Counted from the stretch's first letter, positions 16,737 through 24,605 are shown. The stretch: 33,602 bases of DNA from an uncultured Eubacteriales bacterium (GCA_905199755.1 CAJKHT010000026.1:1-33602), one strand, 5' to 3'. Numbers and translations: made by a program. Notes: generated from the letters alone by a model not told the origin.

Positions 16737-17669
16737 TTATCCTATTATCACGGAATTTCTGCTTATGGGATATTTTATGTCAAGCTCGCCGAATTTATCC
16801 ACTCTTTTGCCGTCCATAAGAAACTGCACGCGCTTTATATTTTTAAGCTCCGTCAAGGAATCCACTATCGAATACACGGCAAGCTTTTCTTTTGCGGCAT
16901 TACCCGAATTTTTTTCGGTAAAATCGGATTTAAGGTTTACAAAGCATATATCCTCATAAATTTCCACGGATAAAAGCTTCGTGTCAGAGCTTAAAGCCGC
17001 TGCCATTTCCTCGCCCTGCGGCCCTTTTATAAGCTCATTTATTATATACTGCTCAACAGGCTGCTGATCCGTTATTTTTATGGTACGGCGCTCCTTATAC
17101 AGATTTTCCGAATCGCGGTGCGGAAAATACAGTGTTATCTCCCTTGTTTCGCTTGTGTACATATCGGACGCAAGATTTATGTCCGATGCCGTAAGGTACT
17201 CCGCCGCTGTGCCGCTGCCGTCCGTCATGTCCGCTCCGTCAGCCGTCACTTTTACTTTATCCACACCGTCAAGCGCACAAAGGGTTTTTACTACCGCATA
17301 CGTGCTTAATGCATTTTTCGTGTCGTCATCCGTTCTGTAATCCCCCGAAAAATCGACAACCGCATTGCCGTCCGCAACGGTGATTGAATTAAGCTTTACA
17401 TTTTTGTCTATCACACGCTTATTGCGTGCGTCCTCCGGACCTTTTATAAGCTGAAGCACTGCTTCTTTGGGGAGTTCGGCGCTTTCTCCGTACCTTATCT
17501 CGCGCTTTTCCGAAACAAGGTTTGTTCCCGTGTCGTTCAGAAAATACAGTTCACATTCCGCGCGCTGCATATCCCTGCCCCTGCCGGGAATAAGCAATAT
17601 TGCCGATATTGCCGCTGCTGCCGCGAGCACTGCCGCCGCTGCGGCAATAAACATTCTCTTTTTTGTCAT
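16737..17669 (-). CDS. GerMN-domain membrane-anchored protein
   Basis: A 310-residue exported protein. Residues 5-27 are one Ala-rich hydrophobic anchor with no lipobox cysteine. Two GerMN domains follow: about 38-150 (ELYFLNDTG, LQLIKGPED, VVDFSGDY, LDGVDKVKVTADG) and about 178-300 (ITLYFPHRD, INELIKGPQGEE, CFVNLKSDF, IKRVQFLMDGK). GerMN occurs in spore germination protein GerM and in actinobacterial LpqB. Its ATG overlaps the kinase stop as ATGA, so it is translationally coupled to a two-component system; that suggests an extracytoplasmic accessory to the sensor rather than, or besides, a spore role. Function unproven. Confidence 0.87.
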   Translation of the reverse strand: MTKKRMFIAAAAAVLAAAAAISAILLIPGRGRDMQRAECELYFLNDTGTNLVSEKREIRYGESAELPKEAVLQLIKGPEDARNKRVIDKNVKLNSITVADGNAVVDFSGDYRTDDDTKNALSTYAVVKTLCALDGVDKVKVTADGADMTDGSGTAAEYLTASDINLASDMYTSETREITLYFPHRDSENLYKERRTIKITDQQPVEQYIINELIKGPQGEEMAAALSSDTKLLSVEIYEDICFVNLKSDFTEKNSGNAAKEKLAVYSIVDSLTELKNIKRVQFLMDGKRVDKFGELDIKYPISRNSVIIG

Positions 17670-19087
17670 TTGACGGATTCACCTCCGTTTTCAAGCGGCA
17701 GAATAATTGTAAACACACTTCCGCCGTTTACACCCTCCGAAACGGTTATGCTGCCTTTATGCATGATAATTGCCTCCTTGGCAATCGAAAGTCCGAGTCC
17801 CGTACCGCCGGTATCCCTCGCACGGGAATCATCAAGGCGGTAAAAACGCTCGAAAATTCTCTCACGCTCGCTTTCGGGTATTCCCGGTCCGTTGTCGGAT
17901 ACGTTAATCACAATCCAGCCGTCCTTTTCCGATACCTCCACACGTACAATGCTGTCCTCGGGGGAGTATTTTACGGCATTATCCATAATATTATAGATTG
18001 CCTCGTATATTTTATCGTAATCTATCAGAGCAGGCGCAAACAGCGCCTCGTGATAATCGGCACAAAGCGTAATTCTTTTTTCGTTTGCAATCGGACGCAG
18101 CTTTTTAACCGCATGGCTCACCAGCATTCTGATGTCCGTTTCCTCAAGATGCAGCGAATTTCCGCCGGCATCGAGCTTTGTAAGCACAAGCAGACGCTCA
18201 ACCACTCTTGTAAGACGATCCACCTCGTCCGACATATCGTAAAGAAATTCCTTCACCGTTTCGGGATCGGGATTATCCGCCGCAACAAGGCTGTCGCATA
18301 TAAGCTTAATCCCAGCCATCGGCGTTTTCAGCTCATGCGATGCATCGGAAACAAATTTACGGCGCTTTTCTTCAAGCTGACTCAGCTCCTCGCACATGTA
18401 ATTTAAAGTTTCGCCCATCTGCGATATTTCGTTATGCCCTTTTACCTCAATCCGCTTTGAAAAGTTGCCCTTTGAAATTTCCCTTGCAACCGCGGTAAAT
18501 TCCTCCATGGGTGACGTTATTATATAGCTGATTCCGAGACTTAACATTCCTATGAGCAAAACTATCATTGCCGAGAACACAATAAGACTGTTTCTGGTCG
18601 TCTGAATGGTTGTGTCTATGCCCTCAACGGACTGCACAAGATACACACCCCCGGCAATGCTTCCGCCGTTTTCGACGGGAACCGCGGTGTAAAGCATTTT
18701 GCCGCCGGATTCGCTGTCGCTCACCTGCTGCACCTGTTCGCCGTAAAGCGCGCGCTTTAAAACGTCACGCATGAACACCTTGCCTATCATATCCGACTCA
18801 CCGTTCGAGTCATAAAGCACCGTATAAGAGGTATTAACCACAACACCCCTTATGTTTGTGCCGGCAAGACAGCGCTCGGCGCTTGCGGCAAATTTTTCCG
18901 AGGTTACCGCCGTGTCATTTGACCACACCTCCGAAACAGTCTGCGCAATCATGTTTGCCTTTGCAAACATATCCACTTTTTCAGACGAATAAAGGCTTTC
19001 GTTCAAAAGCCCTATAATGTACACGCTCATGAGTACAAGCGTTGTGAGTATAACCGCAAAATATGTCGCAATCATGGTGAAACGCAT
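17666..19087 (-). CDS. Membrane sensor histidine kinase
   Basis: A kinase of 473 residues from ATG 19087. TM1 is at about 5-27, an extracytoplasmic sensor loop at 28-165, TM2 at about 167-190, HAMP at 190-240, then the dimerization helix with phosphoaccepting His251 in DASHELKTP, and an HATPase domain with NIMDNAVKYSPE, GPGIPESERERIFERFYR and GTGLGLSIAK. It resembles WalK/PhoR-class kinases. The true start may be upstream: AGGAG at 19128-19132 stands seven bases before a CTG at 19118-19120 that would add MIKRIKRWSHS, a basic leader usual in this family, while ATG 19087 has no ribosome binding site. It pairs with the response regulator upstream and the GerMN gene downstream. Confidence 0.93.
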   Translation of the reverse strand: MRFTMIATYFAVILTTLVLMSVYIIGLLNESLYSSEKVDMFAKANMIAQTVSEVWSNDTAVTSEKFAASAERCLAGTNIRGVVVNTSYTVLYDSNGESDMIGKVFMRDVLKRALYGEQVQQVSDSESGGKMLYTAVPVENGGSIAGGVYLVQSVEGIDTTIQTTRNSLIVFSAMIVLLIGMLSLGISYIITSPMEEFTAVAREISKGNFSKRIEVKGHNEISQMGETLNYMCEELSQLEEKRRKFVSDASHELKTPMAGIKLICDSLVAADNPDPETVKEFLYDMSDEVDRLTRVVERLLVLTKLDAGGNSLHLEETDIRMLVSHAVKKLRPIANEKRITLCADYHEALFAPALIDYDKIYEAIYNIMDNAVKYSPEDSIVRVEVSEKDGWIVINVSDNGPGIPESERERIFERFYRLDDSRARDTGGTGLGLSIAKEAIIMHKGSITVSEGVNGGSVFTIILPLENGGESVK

Positions 19088-19121
19088 CGAATGTGACCAG
19101 CGTTTTATCCGTTTTATCAGA

Positions 19122-19808
19122 TTACTGCTCCTGTTTATAATAATAACCTACACCCCACTTTGTCTTGATATACCGCGGCTCTGCGGGATTTGTTTCGATT
19201 TTTTCACGAAGGCGTCTTATATGCACGTCAACTGTACGGGCATCGCCGGGATAATCGAAGCCCCATGCGGTATCCAAAAGGTTTTCTCTTGTGTAAACCT
19301 TGCCCGGATTTCTTAAAAACAGCTCGAGCAAATCAAATTCCTTGCTTGTGAGCTCTATTGCTTTTCCGTTTATAAACACACGTCTGAAATTGTAATCGAG
19401 ACGAATATCCCCCGATACTATCACCTTTTCCCTGTCGCCCTTGGGCACGGGGTTTACACGTCTTAAAATCGCCTTTATTCTCGCTGTAACCTCACGTATG
19501 TTAAACGGCTTTGTTATATAATCGTCCGCACCGTATTCCAGTCCGAGAATTTTGTCTATATCCTCGCTCTTGGCGGTCAGCATGATTATGGGTACGTTTG
19601 AAAAGCCGCGTATTGTACGGCACACGGTAAAACCGTCTATTTTGGGGAGCATAAGGTCGAGAAGTATGAGGTCGATGCTTTCATCATGAGCAAGGCGCAC
19701 AGCCTCCTCACCGTCAAATGCCGTTTCGACCGTATATCCTTCCTGCTCCAGATTGAATTTTATACCTTTGACAATTAATTTTTCATCGTCAACAACAAGT
19801 ATTTTCAT
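19122..19808 (-). CDS. OmpR-family response regulator
   Basis: A 228-residue two-domain regulator. The receiver domain (1-120) has the acidic pair in VVDDEK (Asp7-Asp8), phospho-acceptor Asp51 in LLDLMLP and the conserved Lys80 in MLTAK. A winged-helix DNA-binding domain fills about 130-226, with ELTSKEFDLLELFLRNPGKVYTRENLLDTAWG and VDVHIRRLREKIE. It should be phosphorylated by the adjoining kinase and control genes unknown. The start ATG 19808 is in the family position (MKILVVDDE). It lies 33 bases after the comEA-like gene. Confidence 0.95.
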   Translation of the reverse strand: MKILVVDDEKLIVKGIKFNLEQEGYTVETAFDGEEAVRLAHDESIDLILLDLMLPKIDGFTVCRTIRGFSNVPIIMLTAKSEDIDKILGLEYGADDYITKPFNIREVTARIKAILRRVNPVPKGDREKVIVSGDIRLDYNFRRVFINGKAIELTSKEFDLLELFLRNPGKVYTRENLLDTAWGFDYPGDARTVDVHIRRLREKIETNPAEPRYIKTKWGVGYYYKQEQ

Positions 19809-19841
19809 AAAAAATCTCCGTTCCGCCGAAAGAGCGAAAAA

Positions 19842-20210
19842 CTATTCGGCACATATTTTGTCTCTGATTTTTTCGAGCGTCTTATCGCCTATTCCTTTAA
19901 TGTTCTTGATTTCATCAACGCTTTTGAACGCTCCGTTTGCGTTTCTGTAATCTATGATTTTCTGCGCGGTTTTCGGACCTATTTTATCGAGCTGTTCAAG
20001 CTCCTCCGCATCGGCAGTGTTTATGTTAAGCTTTCCGTTGATTAAACTGCTGCTTTTTGAGTTGTATTCCCGCATTTCCTGTTCGGAGGCGGTTTCGACT
20101 TTAAACCGTACATTTTCATTCTTTTTCTCAATCATTCCACCGCACACCGCTGCTGCCGCAAGAAAAGACAAAGCGCAGCCCACCGCACAGATTTTTCTGA
20201 ATTTCATCAT
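19842..20210 (-). CDS. ComEA-like helix-hairpin-helix protein
   Basis: A 122-residue protein with an N-terminal hydrophobic anchor (about 7-26) and a C-terminal ComEA-type double helix-hairpin-helix domain: LNINTADAEELEQLDKIGPKTAQKIIDYR, then FKSVDEIKNIKGIGDKTLEKIRD. ComEA in competent Firmicutes binds incoming DNA at the membrane; the usual comEB/comEC partners are not here, so a competence role is only possible. GGAGAAGCAA precedes ATG 20210 (a second ATG follows at 20207). It is the first gene behind a strong promoter and heads the two-component/GerMN operon. Confidence 0.87.
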   Translation of the reverse strand: MMKFRKICAVGCALSFLAAAAVCGGMIEKKNENVRFKVETASEQEMREYNSKSSSLINGKLNINTADAEELEQLDKIGPKTAQKIIDYRNANGAFKSVDEIKNIKGIGDKTLEKIRDKICAE

Positions 20211-20239
20211 TTGCTTCTCCGTCCGCCGACAATACTGTA

Positions 20240-20268
20240 ATTATATACCATACCGCCGCTTTTTTCAA
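20240..20268 (-). promoter_or_regulatory. Promoter of the comEA-like/two-component operon
   Basis: Minus strand: -35 TTGAAA (20263-20268, 5 of 6), 17-bp spacer, -10 TATAAT (20240-20245, exact). A start near 20233 gives a leader of about 23 bases to the ATG at 20210. Confidence 0.82.
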
Positions 20269-20285
20269 TCCCTTAATTAATTATT

Positions 20286-20516
20286 TTATCTCTTGTTTTT
20301 CGAAAAAGGCTTTCTTACATCGCTTATTCCGCAGATATAATTCATATCGACATTGTAAAATTCCGCTAATTTTATAACGCTTTCCAAAGGTATTCTTGTT
20401 TTCCGTGTTTCGTAATCGGAATACGTTTTCTGACATATATGCAGAATTTCCGCAATTTCCGATTGATTTTTGTCGCAGTCCTCTCTCAGAGCGCGTATTC
20501 TTTCAATTACGTCCAT
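20286..20516 (-). CDS. Small XRE-family transcriptional regulator
   Basis: A 76-residue protein that is essentially one Cro/cI-type helix-turn-helix: RIRALREDCDKNQSEIAEILHICQKTYSDYETRKTRIPLESVIKLAEFYNVDMNYICG. Short single-domain XRE proteins usually act as repressors of their own promoter. The start ATG 20516 has AGAGAGG upstream. Two near-identical palindromes with its presumed promoter between them lie 38-90 bases upstream, so autorepression is likely. No toxin or phage gene adjoins it; the gene seems free-standing. Confidence 0.9.
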   Translation of the reverse strand: MDVIERIRALREDCDKNQSEIAEILHICQKTYSDYETRKTRIPLESVIKLAEFYNVDMNYICGISDVRKPFSKNKR

Positions 20517-20553
20517 AAAATACCTCTCTTCGCCATATACTTCTTATTTATTC

Positions 20554-20580
20554 TATAATAGAGTATATGACTCTATTATA
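20554..20580. promoter_or_regulatory. Operator 1 of the XRE gene
   Basis: A perfect inverted repeat with 11-bp arms (TATAATAGAGT / ACTCTATTATA) and a five-base centre. It shares the core TAGAGT-N5-ACTCTA with operator 2. On the minus strand its right arm includes a TATAAT -10 box at 20575-20580, so a bound repressor would cover the promoter. Confidence 0.75.
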
Positions 20581-20606
20581 TTTTAGAGTTATATACTCTA
20601 AAATAT
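20578..20606. promoter_or_regulatory. Operator 2 of the XRE gene
   Basis: A perfect inverted repeat with 12-bp arms (ATATTTTAGAGT / ACTCTAAAATAT) and a five-base centre. The core TAGAGT-N5-ACTCTA is the same as in operator 1; the centres are 25 bp apart. It covers the region where the -35 would fall, and no good -35 is present. Confidence 0.75.
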
Positions 20607-20618
20607 TCTTTAAAGACG

Positions 20619-20654
20619 AAAAAAAGACGGTAAAACGAAAATCGTTTTACCGTC
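20619..20654 (-). terminator. Intrinsic terminator after kdgK
   Basis: A perfect 13-bp stem (20626-20638 with 20642-20654, three-base loop) followed on the minus strand by seven T's (20625 down to 20619). Confidence 0.93.
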
Positions 20655-20672
20655 AAGGTATCTTATATATAA

Positions 20673-21704
20673 TTATCTCTGAACTCGTCCCGAGCCGTCG
20701 CCGCCGGCAAGAGTTTCAACCTCTTCACGCGTAACAAGGTTGAAGTCGCCGGGGATTGTGTGCTTCAATGCAGAAGCCGCAACTCCGAATTCAAGCGCTT
20801 CCTTGAAATTCTTTCCGTCAACAAATCCGCAGATTGTACCTCCGGCAAAGCTGTCGCCGCCGCCTACACGGTCTACAATCGGGCAAATTCTGTATTCTCT
20901 CGAATGATAGAACTCGTCATCATCTCTTGAATAGATGCATGCCGACCAGCCGTTATCCGATGCCGACTTTGATACTCTGAGTGATGAAATAACATACTTG
21001 AAGTTGAACTTTGCAACCATCTGCTTGAAGATGCTCTCATATCCGGCAAGGTTAAGCGAACCGCTTGTAACATCGGTATTTTCGGGTTTAAAGCCGAGAA
21101 CCTTGTCTGCATCCTCCTCGTTGCCTATGCATACGTCAACATACTGCATGAGGTTTGACATAACCTTCTGTGCCTTTTCGCTTGTCCAAAGCTTCTTTCT
21201 GAAGTTAAGGTCGCACGAAACGGTAACGCCGTGAGCCTTTGCCGCTTTGCAGGCAACCTCTGTAAGCTCTGCTGCCGCATCCGATATGGCAGGAGTAATA
21301 CCTGTGAAATGGAACCAGTCGGCACCCTCAAAGATTTCATCAAAGTTGAAGTCAGCGGCAACAGCCGTTGAAATTGATGAATGTGCTCTGTCATACGTTA
21401 CATTTGACGGACGCATCGATGCGCCTGTTTCAAGGAAGTAAATTCCCAGTCTTTCGCCGCCCTTTGCGATGTGCTTTGTTTCAACTCCGTACTTTCTCAA
21501 AGCCGCAACCGCGCATGCACCGATAGGATTTTCGGGAACCTTTGTGACAAATTCTGCATCATGTCCGTAGTTTGCCAGTGAAACGGCTACATTTGCTTCG
21601 CCGCCGCCGTAGTTTATATCAAACTCGTCCGCCTGTATGTACTTCTCGTTATTGGGTGTTGACAATCTGAGCATAATCTCGCCCATTGTAACTATTTTAG
21701 CCAT
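20673..21704 (-). CDS. kdgK: 2-keto-3-deoxygluconate kinase (PfkB family)
   Basis: A 343-residue ribokinase-fold sugar kinase expected to phosphorylate 2-keto-3-deoxygluconate to KDPG in the cytoplasm. The N-terminal PfkB segment NYGGGEANVAVSLANYG (31-47) and the C-terminal DRVGGGDSFAGGT with catalytic Asp284 are clear; the YFLETGASMRPSNVTYDR region is typical of KDG kinases. It lies 13 bases after eda, so the two enzymes of the lower pathway are cotranscribed. GGAG precedes ATG 21704. A fructo- or other keto-sugar kinase is possible on sequence alone, but the eda partner makes KDG much more likely. Confidence 0.92.
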   Translation of the reverse strand: MAKIVTMGEIMLRLSTPNNEKYIQADEFDINYGGGEANVAVSLANYGHDAEFVTKVPENPIGACAVAALRKYGVETKHIAKGGERLGIYFLETGASMRPSNVTYDRAHSSISTAVAADFNFDEIFEGADWFHFTGITPAISDAAAELTEVACKAAKAHGVTVSCDLNFRKKLWTSEKAQKVMSNLMQYVDVCIGNEEDADKVLGFKPENTDVTSGSLNLAGYESIFKQMVAKFNFKYVISSLRVSKSASDNGWSACIYSRDDDEFYHSREYRICPIVDRVGGGDSFAGGTICGFVDGKNFKEALEFGVAASALKHTIPGDFNLVTREEVETLAGGDGSGRVQR

Positions 21705-21717
21705 CAGAAATATCTCC

Positions 21718-22374
21718 TTACTTATTTAATTCGGCTCTTGCAGCCTTGATGTTTGCAATAAATTTCTTTGCTGTTTCTGTAATTGCGGCATAGTCGCCCG
21801 TCTTGGCGCCCTTTGTGAGCGATGAGCCTGCACCTACCGCAACAACTCCCGCCTTTATCCATTCGCCGACATTATCAACGTCAACTCCGCCCGTAGGCAT
21901 CATCTGTGCCTGGGGAAGCGGGCCCTTTATGTCCTTTATGATTCTGGGGCCGTAAAGGTCAGCCGGGAAGATTTTTACAATATCCGCACCTGCTTCCATA
22001 GCTGTGATAACCTCTGTGATTGTTGCGCAGCCGGGCATATACGGAACTCTGTAACGGTTACAGAGCTTTGCCGTTTCAAGATTGAATGCCGGGCTTACAA
22101 TAAAGTTTGCACCTGCAAGAATTGCCGCACGTGCCGTTTCGGGGTCAAGCACCGTACCTGCACCGAGCATCATTTCTCCGTTTGAATATTTTTCGGCAAG
22201 AGCAGCAATAACCTTGTCCGCTCCGGGAACCGTAAATGTCAGTTCGATACCCGTGCAGCCGCCGGCAAGGCAGGCATCGCTGATTTTGATTGCTTCTTCA
22301 GCGTTGTTTGCTCTTACAACCGCTACCAGACCGCAGTCCGTAAGCTGTGTCAGCACTTTTTCTTTAAGAATCAT
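21718..22374 (-). CDS. eda: KDPG/KHG aldolase (Entner-Doudoroff)
   Basis: A 218-residue class I aldolase that cleaves 2-keto-3-deoxy-6-phosphogluconate to pyruvate and glyceraldehyde-3-phosphate. The Schiff-base Lys134 stands in ADIVKIFPAD, Glu44 in GIELTF, and PTGGV (160-164) is the phosphate site. The start is ATG 22374; the frame is open far upstream but the earlier part covers the promoter and is not family-like. The initiation region ACGGAAAGGAATGTATAAAA is nearly the same as that of two genes in the dehydratase operon. First gene of the eda-kdgK operon. Confidence 0.95.
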   Translation of the reverse strand: MILKEKVLTQLTDCGLVAVVRANNAEEAIKISDACLAGGCTGIELTFTVPGADKVIAALAEKYSNGEMMLGAGTVLDPETARAAILAGANFIVSPAFNLETAKLCNRYRVPYMPGCATITEVITAMEAGADIVKIFPADLYGPRIIKDIKGPLPQAQMMPTGGVDVDNVGEWIKAGVVAVGAGSSLTKGAKTGDYAAITETAKKFIANIKAARAELNK

Positions 22375-22462
22375 TTTTATACATTCCTTTCCGTATTTTC
22401 TTTCCGTTCCCCGTGTTTTTTTTGTGCAATTCGGGGGTGCGAAAAAAAATCTGATTACTTTT

Positions 22463-22491
22463 ATAGTATCATATTTTTTCACAAAAGTCAA
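22463..22491 (-). promoter_or_regulatory. Promoter of eda-kdgK
   Basis: Minus strand: -35 TTGACT (22486-22491, 5 of 6), 17-bp spacer, -10 TACTAT (22463-22468, 4 of 6). It gives a leader of about 80 bases that contains A-tracts and a short CCCCG/CGGGG inverted repeat (about 22410-22436). Confidence 0.7.
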
Positions 22492-22503
22492 TACCGAATC
22501 CGC

Positions 22504-22543
22504 AAAAAATCGGTTATTGCGGATTTTTTGCGCAATAACCGAT
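22504..22543 (-). terminator. Intrinsic terminator after ilvE
   Basis: A perfect 13-bp stem (22509-22521 with 22531-22543) followed on the minus strand by a T-run (22509 down to 22504). It ends ilvE ahead of the eda promoter. Confidence 0.9.
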
Positions 22544-22552
22544 CCGTGCCGC

Positions 22553-23575
22553 TTATATGGTATAAATCCAGCCCTCGGGAGCTTCGATACGTCCCATCTG
22601 AATACCGGTAAGAGTATCGTAAAGCTTCTGAATAACGGGACCCATTTTTTCCATTCCGCTCGGGAAACAGATTTCCTCGCCGTGATTTACGATTTTGCCG
22701 ACAGGCGAAATAACCGCTGCCGTTCCGCAGAGTCCGCACTCCGCAAAATCCTTAACCTCGTCTATATGTACCTCACGTTCTTCGGTTTCAAGTCCCAAGT
22801 ATTCCTTTGCGACATACATAAGCGAACGTCTGGTAACAGACGGCAGAATACTTGACGATTTCGGTGTTACAACCTTATTGTCCTTTGTAACAAACAAGAA
22901 GTTTGCACCGCCCGTTTCTTCAACCTTTGTGCGTGTTGCCGCATCAAGGTACATATTTTCGTCATAGCCCTCCTTATGTGCCGTTACAATCGCATGCATG
23001 CTCATGGCATAGTTAAGACCTGCCTTTATATGACCTGTTCCGTGAGGTGCGGCACGGTCAAAATCCGATACCTTGATTGTGATTGGCTTTGCACCGCCCT
23101 TAAAATACGGGCCTACCGGAGTTGTAAACACTCTGAACTGATATTCGTTTGCCGGCTTAACGCCGATTACCGCATCCGAACCGAACATATACGGACGGAT
23201 ATACAAGGTTGCACCCGAGCCGTACGGCGGAACATATGCCTCATTCGCCTTTACCACCTGTCTTATTGCATCAATAAATCTTTCCTTGGGGAATACCGGC
23301 ATTTCCATACGCTGTGCCGAGCTCATAAAACGCTCCGCATTAAGGTCGGGTCTGAACACTACCGTTTTTCCGTCCTCGGTTGTATATGCTTTCATGCCCT
23401 CAAAAATAGTCTGTGCATACTGCAAAACTCCGGCGCACTCGCTCATTGTGATGGTATCATCTCCGGTAAGTGTTCCGTTGTCCCAATGTCCGTCCTTATA
23501 AAGAGAAACGTATCTTTTGTCTGTTTTTATGTAGCCAAATCCGATATTTTCCCAGTCAATATTCTTCTTTTCCAC
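22553..23575 (-). CDS. ilvE: Branched-chain amino acid aminotransferase
   Basis: A 340-residue fold-type IV PLP enzyme that interconverts Leu, Ile and Val with their 2-keto acids. The PLP lysine is Lys184 in GTGHIKAGLNYA; VEETGGANFLFV (about 215-227) and SSSILPSVTRRSL follow, all typical of the long, eukaryote-like BCAT branch. The start is GTG at 23573-23575 with AGGAGAGGAAG upstream and the family N-terminus. It is a single-gene unit with its own promoter and terminator, placed between the two sugar-acid clusters. No T-box or leucine leader was seen; the leader is only about 30 bases. Confidence 0.96.
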   Translation of the reverse strand: MEKKNIDWENIGFGYIKTDKRYVSLYKDGHWDNGTLTGDDTITMSECAGVLQYAQTIFEGMKAYTTEDGKTVVFRPDLNAERFMSSAQRMEMPVFPKERFIDAIRQVVKANEAYVPPYGSGATLYIRPYMFGSDAVIGVKPANEYQFRVFTTPVGPYFKGGAKPITIKVSDFDRAAPHGTGHIKAGLNYAMSMHAIVTAHKEGYDENMYLDAATRTKVEETGGANFLFVTKDNKVVTPKSSSILPSVTRRSLMYVAKEYLGLETEEREVHIDEVKDFAECGLCGTAAVISPVGKIVNHGEEICFPSGMEKMGPVIQKLYDTLTGIQMGRIEAPEGWIYTI

Positions 23576-23610
23576 GATTAACGCTTCCTCTCCTGATTAT
23601 GTTATCTTAT

Positions 23611-23639
23611 AGAATAGCACATTTTTTTACATTTTGCAA
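23611..23639 (-). promoter_or_regulatory. Promoter of ilvE
   Basis: Minus strand: -35 TTGCAA (23634-23639, 4 of 6), 17-bp spacer, -10 TATTCT (23611-23616, 4 of 6). Moderate match, good position. Confidence 0.55.
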
Positions 23640-23696
23640 TAGCTATCACGATATTTTTTAATTTTTATACACATAAACCGCAGAAGCATTGCCGGC

Positions 23697-24605
23697 TTAA
23701 AGCGCCGACTGCGTATCGTTCGGATCGCCGTTGATTGCAAGGTCATATTCCTCTGACCAGTCAAGTCCTCGGTATTGCGCCGCACGGTCGTCCTTTTCTA
23801 TGAAGTCCATAAGCAGGTCAAGCATGTCCTTTGTCCATGTGTTTTTGTCAATCTGAGCCGTTGTGAATTTATTAAGCGTTATCATCTCAAAGCCGAACAA
23901 ATCCTTAACCTGCGTCTTTGCCGCACCGCCGACAACCTTTTCCACCAGATGGCTCGGTATGAACAGCACGCCGCCGCCCGTTCCGAAAACAATGTCGCCA
24001 GGCAGGCATACCGCATTTCCTATTCTTGTTACCGTATTATAGCCTGTCATAATAAAATCTCTTATCGGAGTGGGATCGATTCCGCGGTAATAAACCTGAA
24101 CGTCTTTAACCTTTTTCATCTGCTCGGTGTCACGTATTCCGCCCCATATAACGGCTCCGCCGTTTTCGTTTTTGGTTTTGTTTTTAAGCGCAGTTGTGAG
24201 GTTTCCGCCGAGGAAGGTTCCCTTGTAAATCTTATCATACATATCTATTACGGGAACATCGCCCTCCTGCAAATTATCTATAACCCACTGGTTATATGTA
24301 CCCGTTCTGTTTTCCGAGCGCCCTATATCCTTTACAACTCCGTCAAGGTCGGGACGGAACGGACAATACGTTGCCGTAACGGCACGGCCTATAAGCTTTC
24401 TGCCGTCGTCATGCAGGGTGTGGAGTCTGCCCTCAAACTGGCTCTCATAGCCTTTTACAAATATCGGCTTCCATACCTCCTCAAGAGTCAGCGTTTTAAG
24501 CGCCTTTAAATATTTATTCTCCACCTTTGGTCTGCCGTCGGGAAAGCGCTCGCCTTTCCACAGCGGCGTGAGAGCTATTATTTCTTCTCTGTCGTTAAAG
24601 TGCAT
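23697..24605 (-). CDS. RraA-fold protein, possible metal-dependent pyruvate aldolase
   Basis: A 302-residue member of the RraA / 4-hydroxy-4-methyl-2-oxoglutarate aldolase family. The core GGNLTTALKNKTKNENGGAV then WGGIRDTE (154-161) contains the G...R-D-x2-E motif that binds substrate and Mg in the aldolases. The protein is longer than the 160-240 residues of simple RraA proteins, with extra N- and C-terminal parts. Such proteins recur in sugar-acid operons, often mislabelled as methyltransferases. I chose ATG 24605 (MHFND); an in-frame ATG at 24617 and TTG at 24641 fall inside repeat copy A. It is the last gene of the dehydratase operon. Substrate unknown. Confidence 0.82.
   Translation of the reverse strand: MHFNDREEIIALTPLWKGERFPDGRPKVENKYLKALKTLTLEEVWKPIFVKGYESQFEGRLHTLHDDGRKLIGRAVTATYCPFRPDLDGVVKDIGRSENRTGTYNQWVIDNLQEGDVPVIDMYDKIYKGTFLGGNLTTALKNKTKNENGGAVIWGGIRDTEQMKKVKDVQVYYRGIDPTPIRDFIMTGYNTVTRIGNAVCLPGDIVFGTGGGVLFIPSHLVEKVVGGAAKTQVKDLFGFEMITLNKFTTAQIDKNTWTKDMLDLLMDFIEKDDRAAQYRGLDWSEEYDLAINGDPNDTQSAL

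Noticed and set aside
22410..22436. Small CCCCG/CGGGG hairpin in the eda leader as a regulatory RNA
   Set aside because: Only five pairs with a large A-rich loop; no known riboswitch core.
23640..23696. Terminator after the RraA-like gene
   Set aside because: CCGGC and GCGG segments do not form a convincing stem and no T-run follows; transcription may read into the ilvE promoter region.
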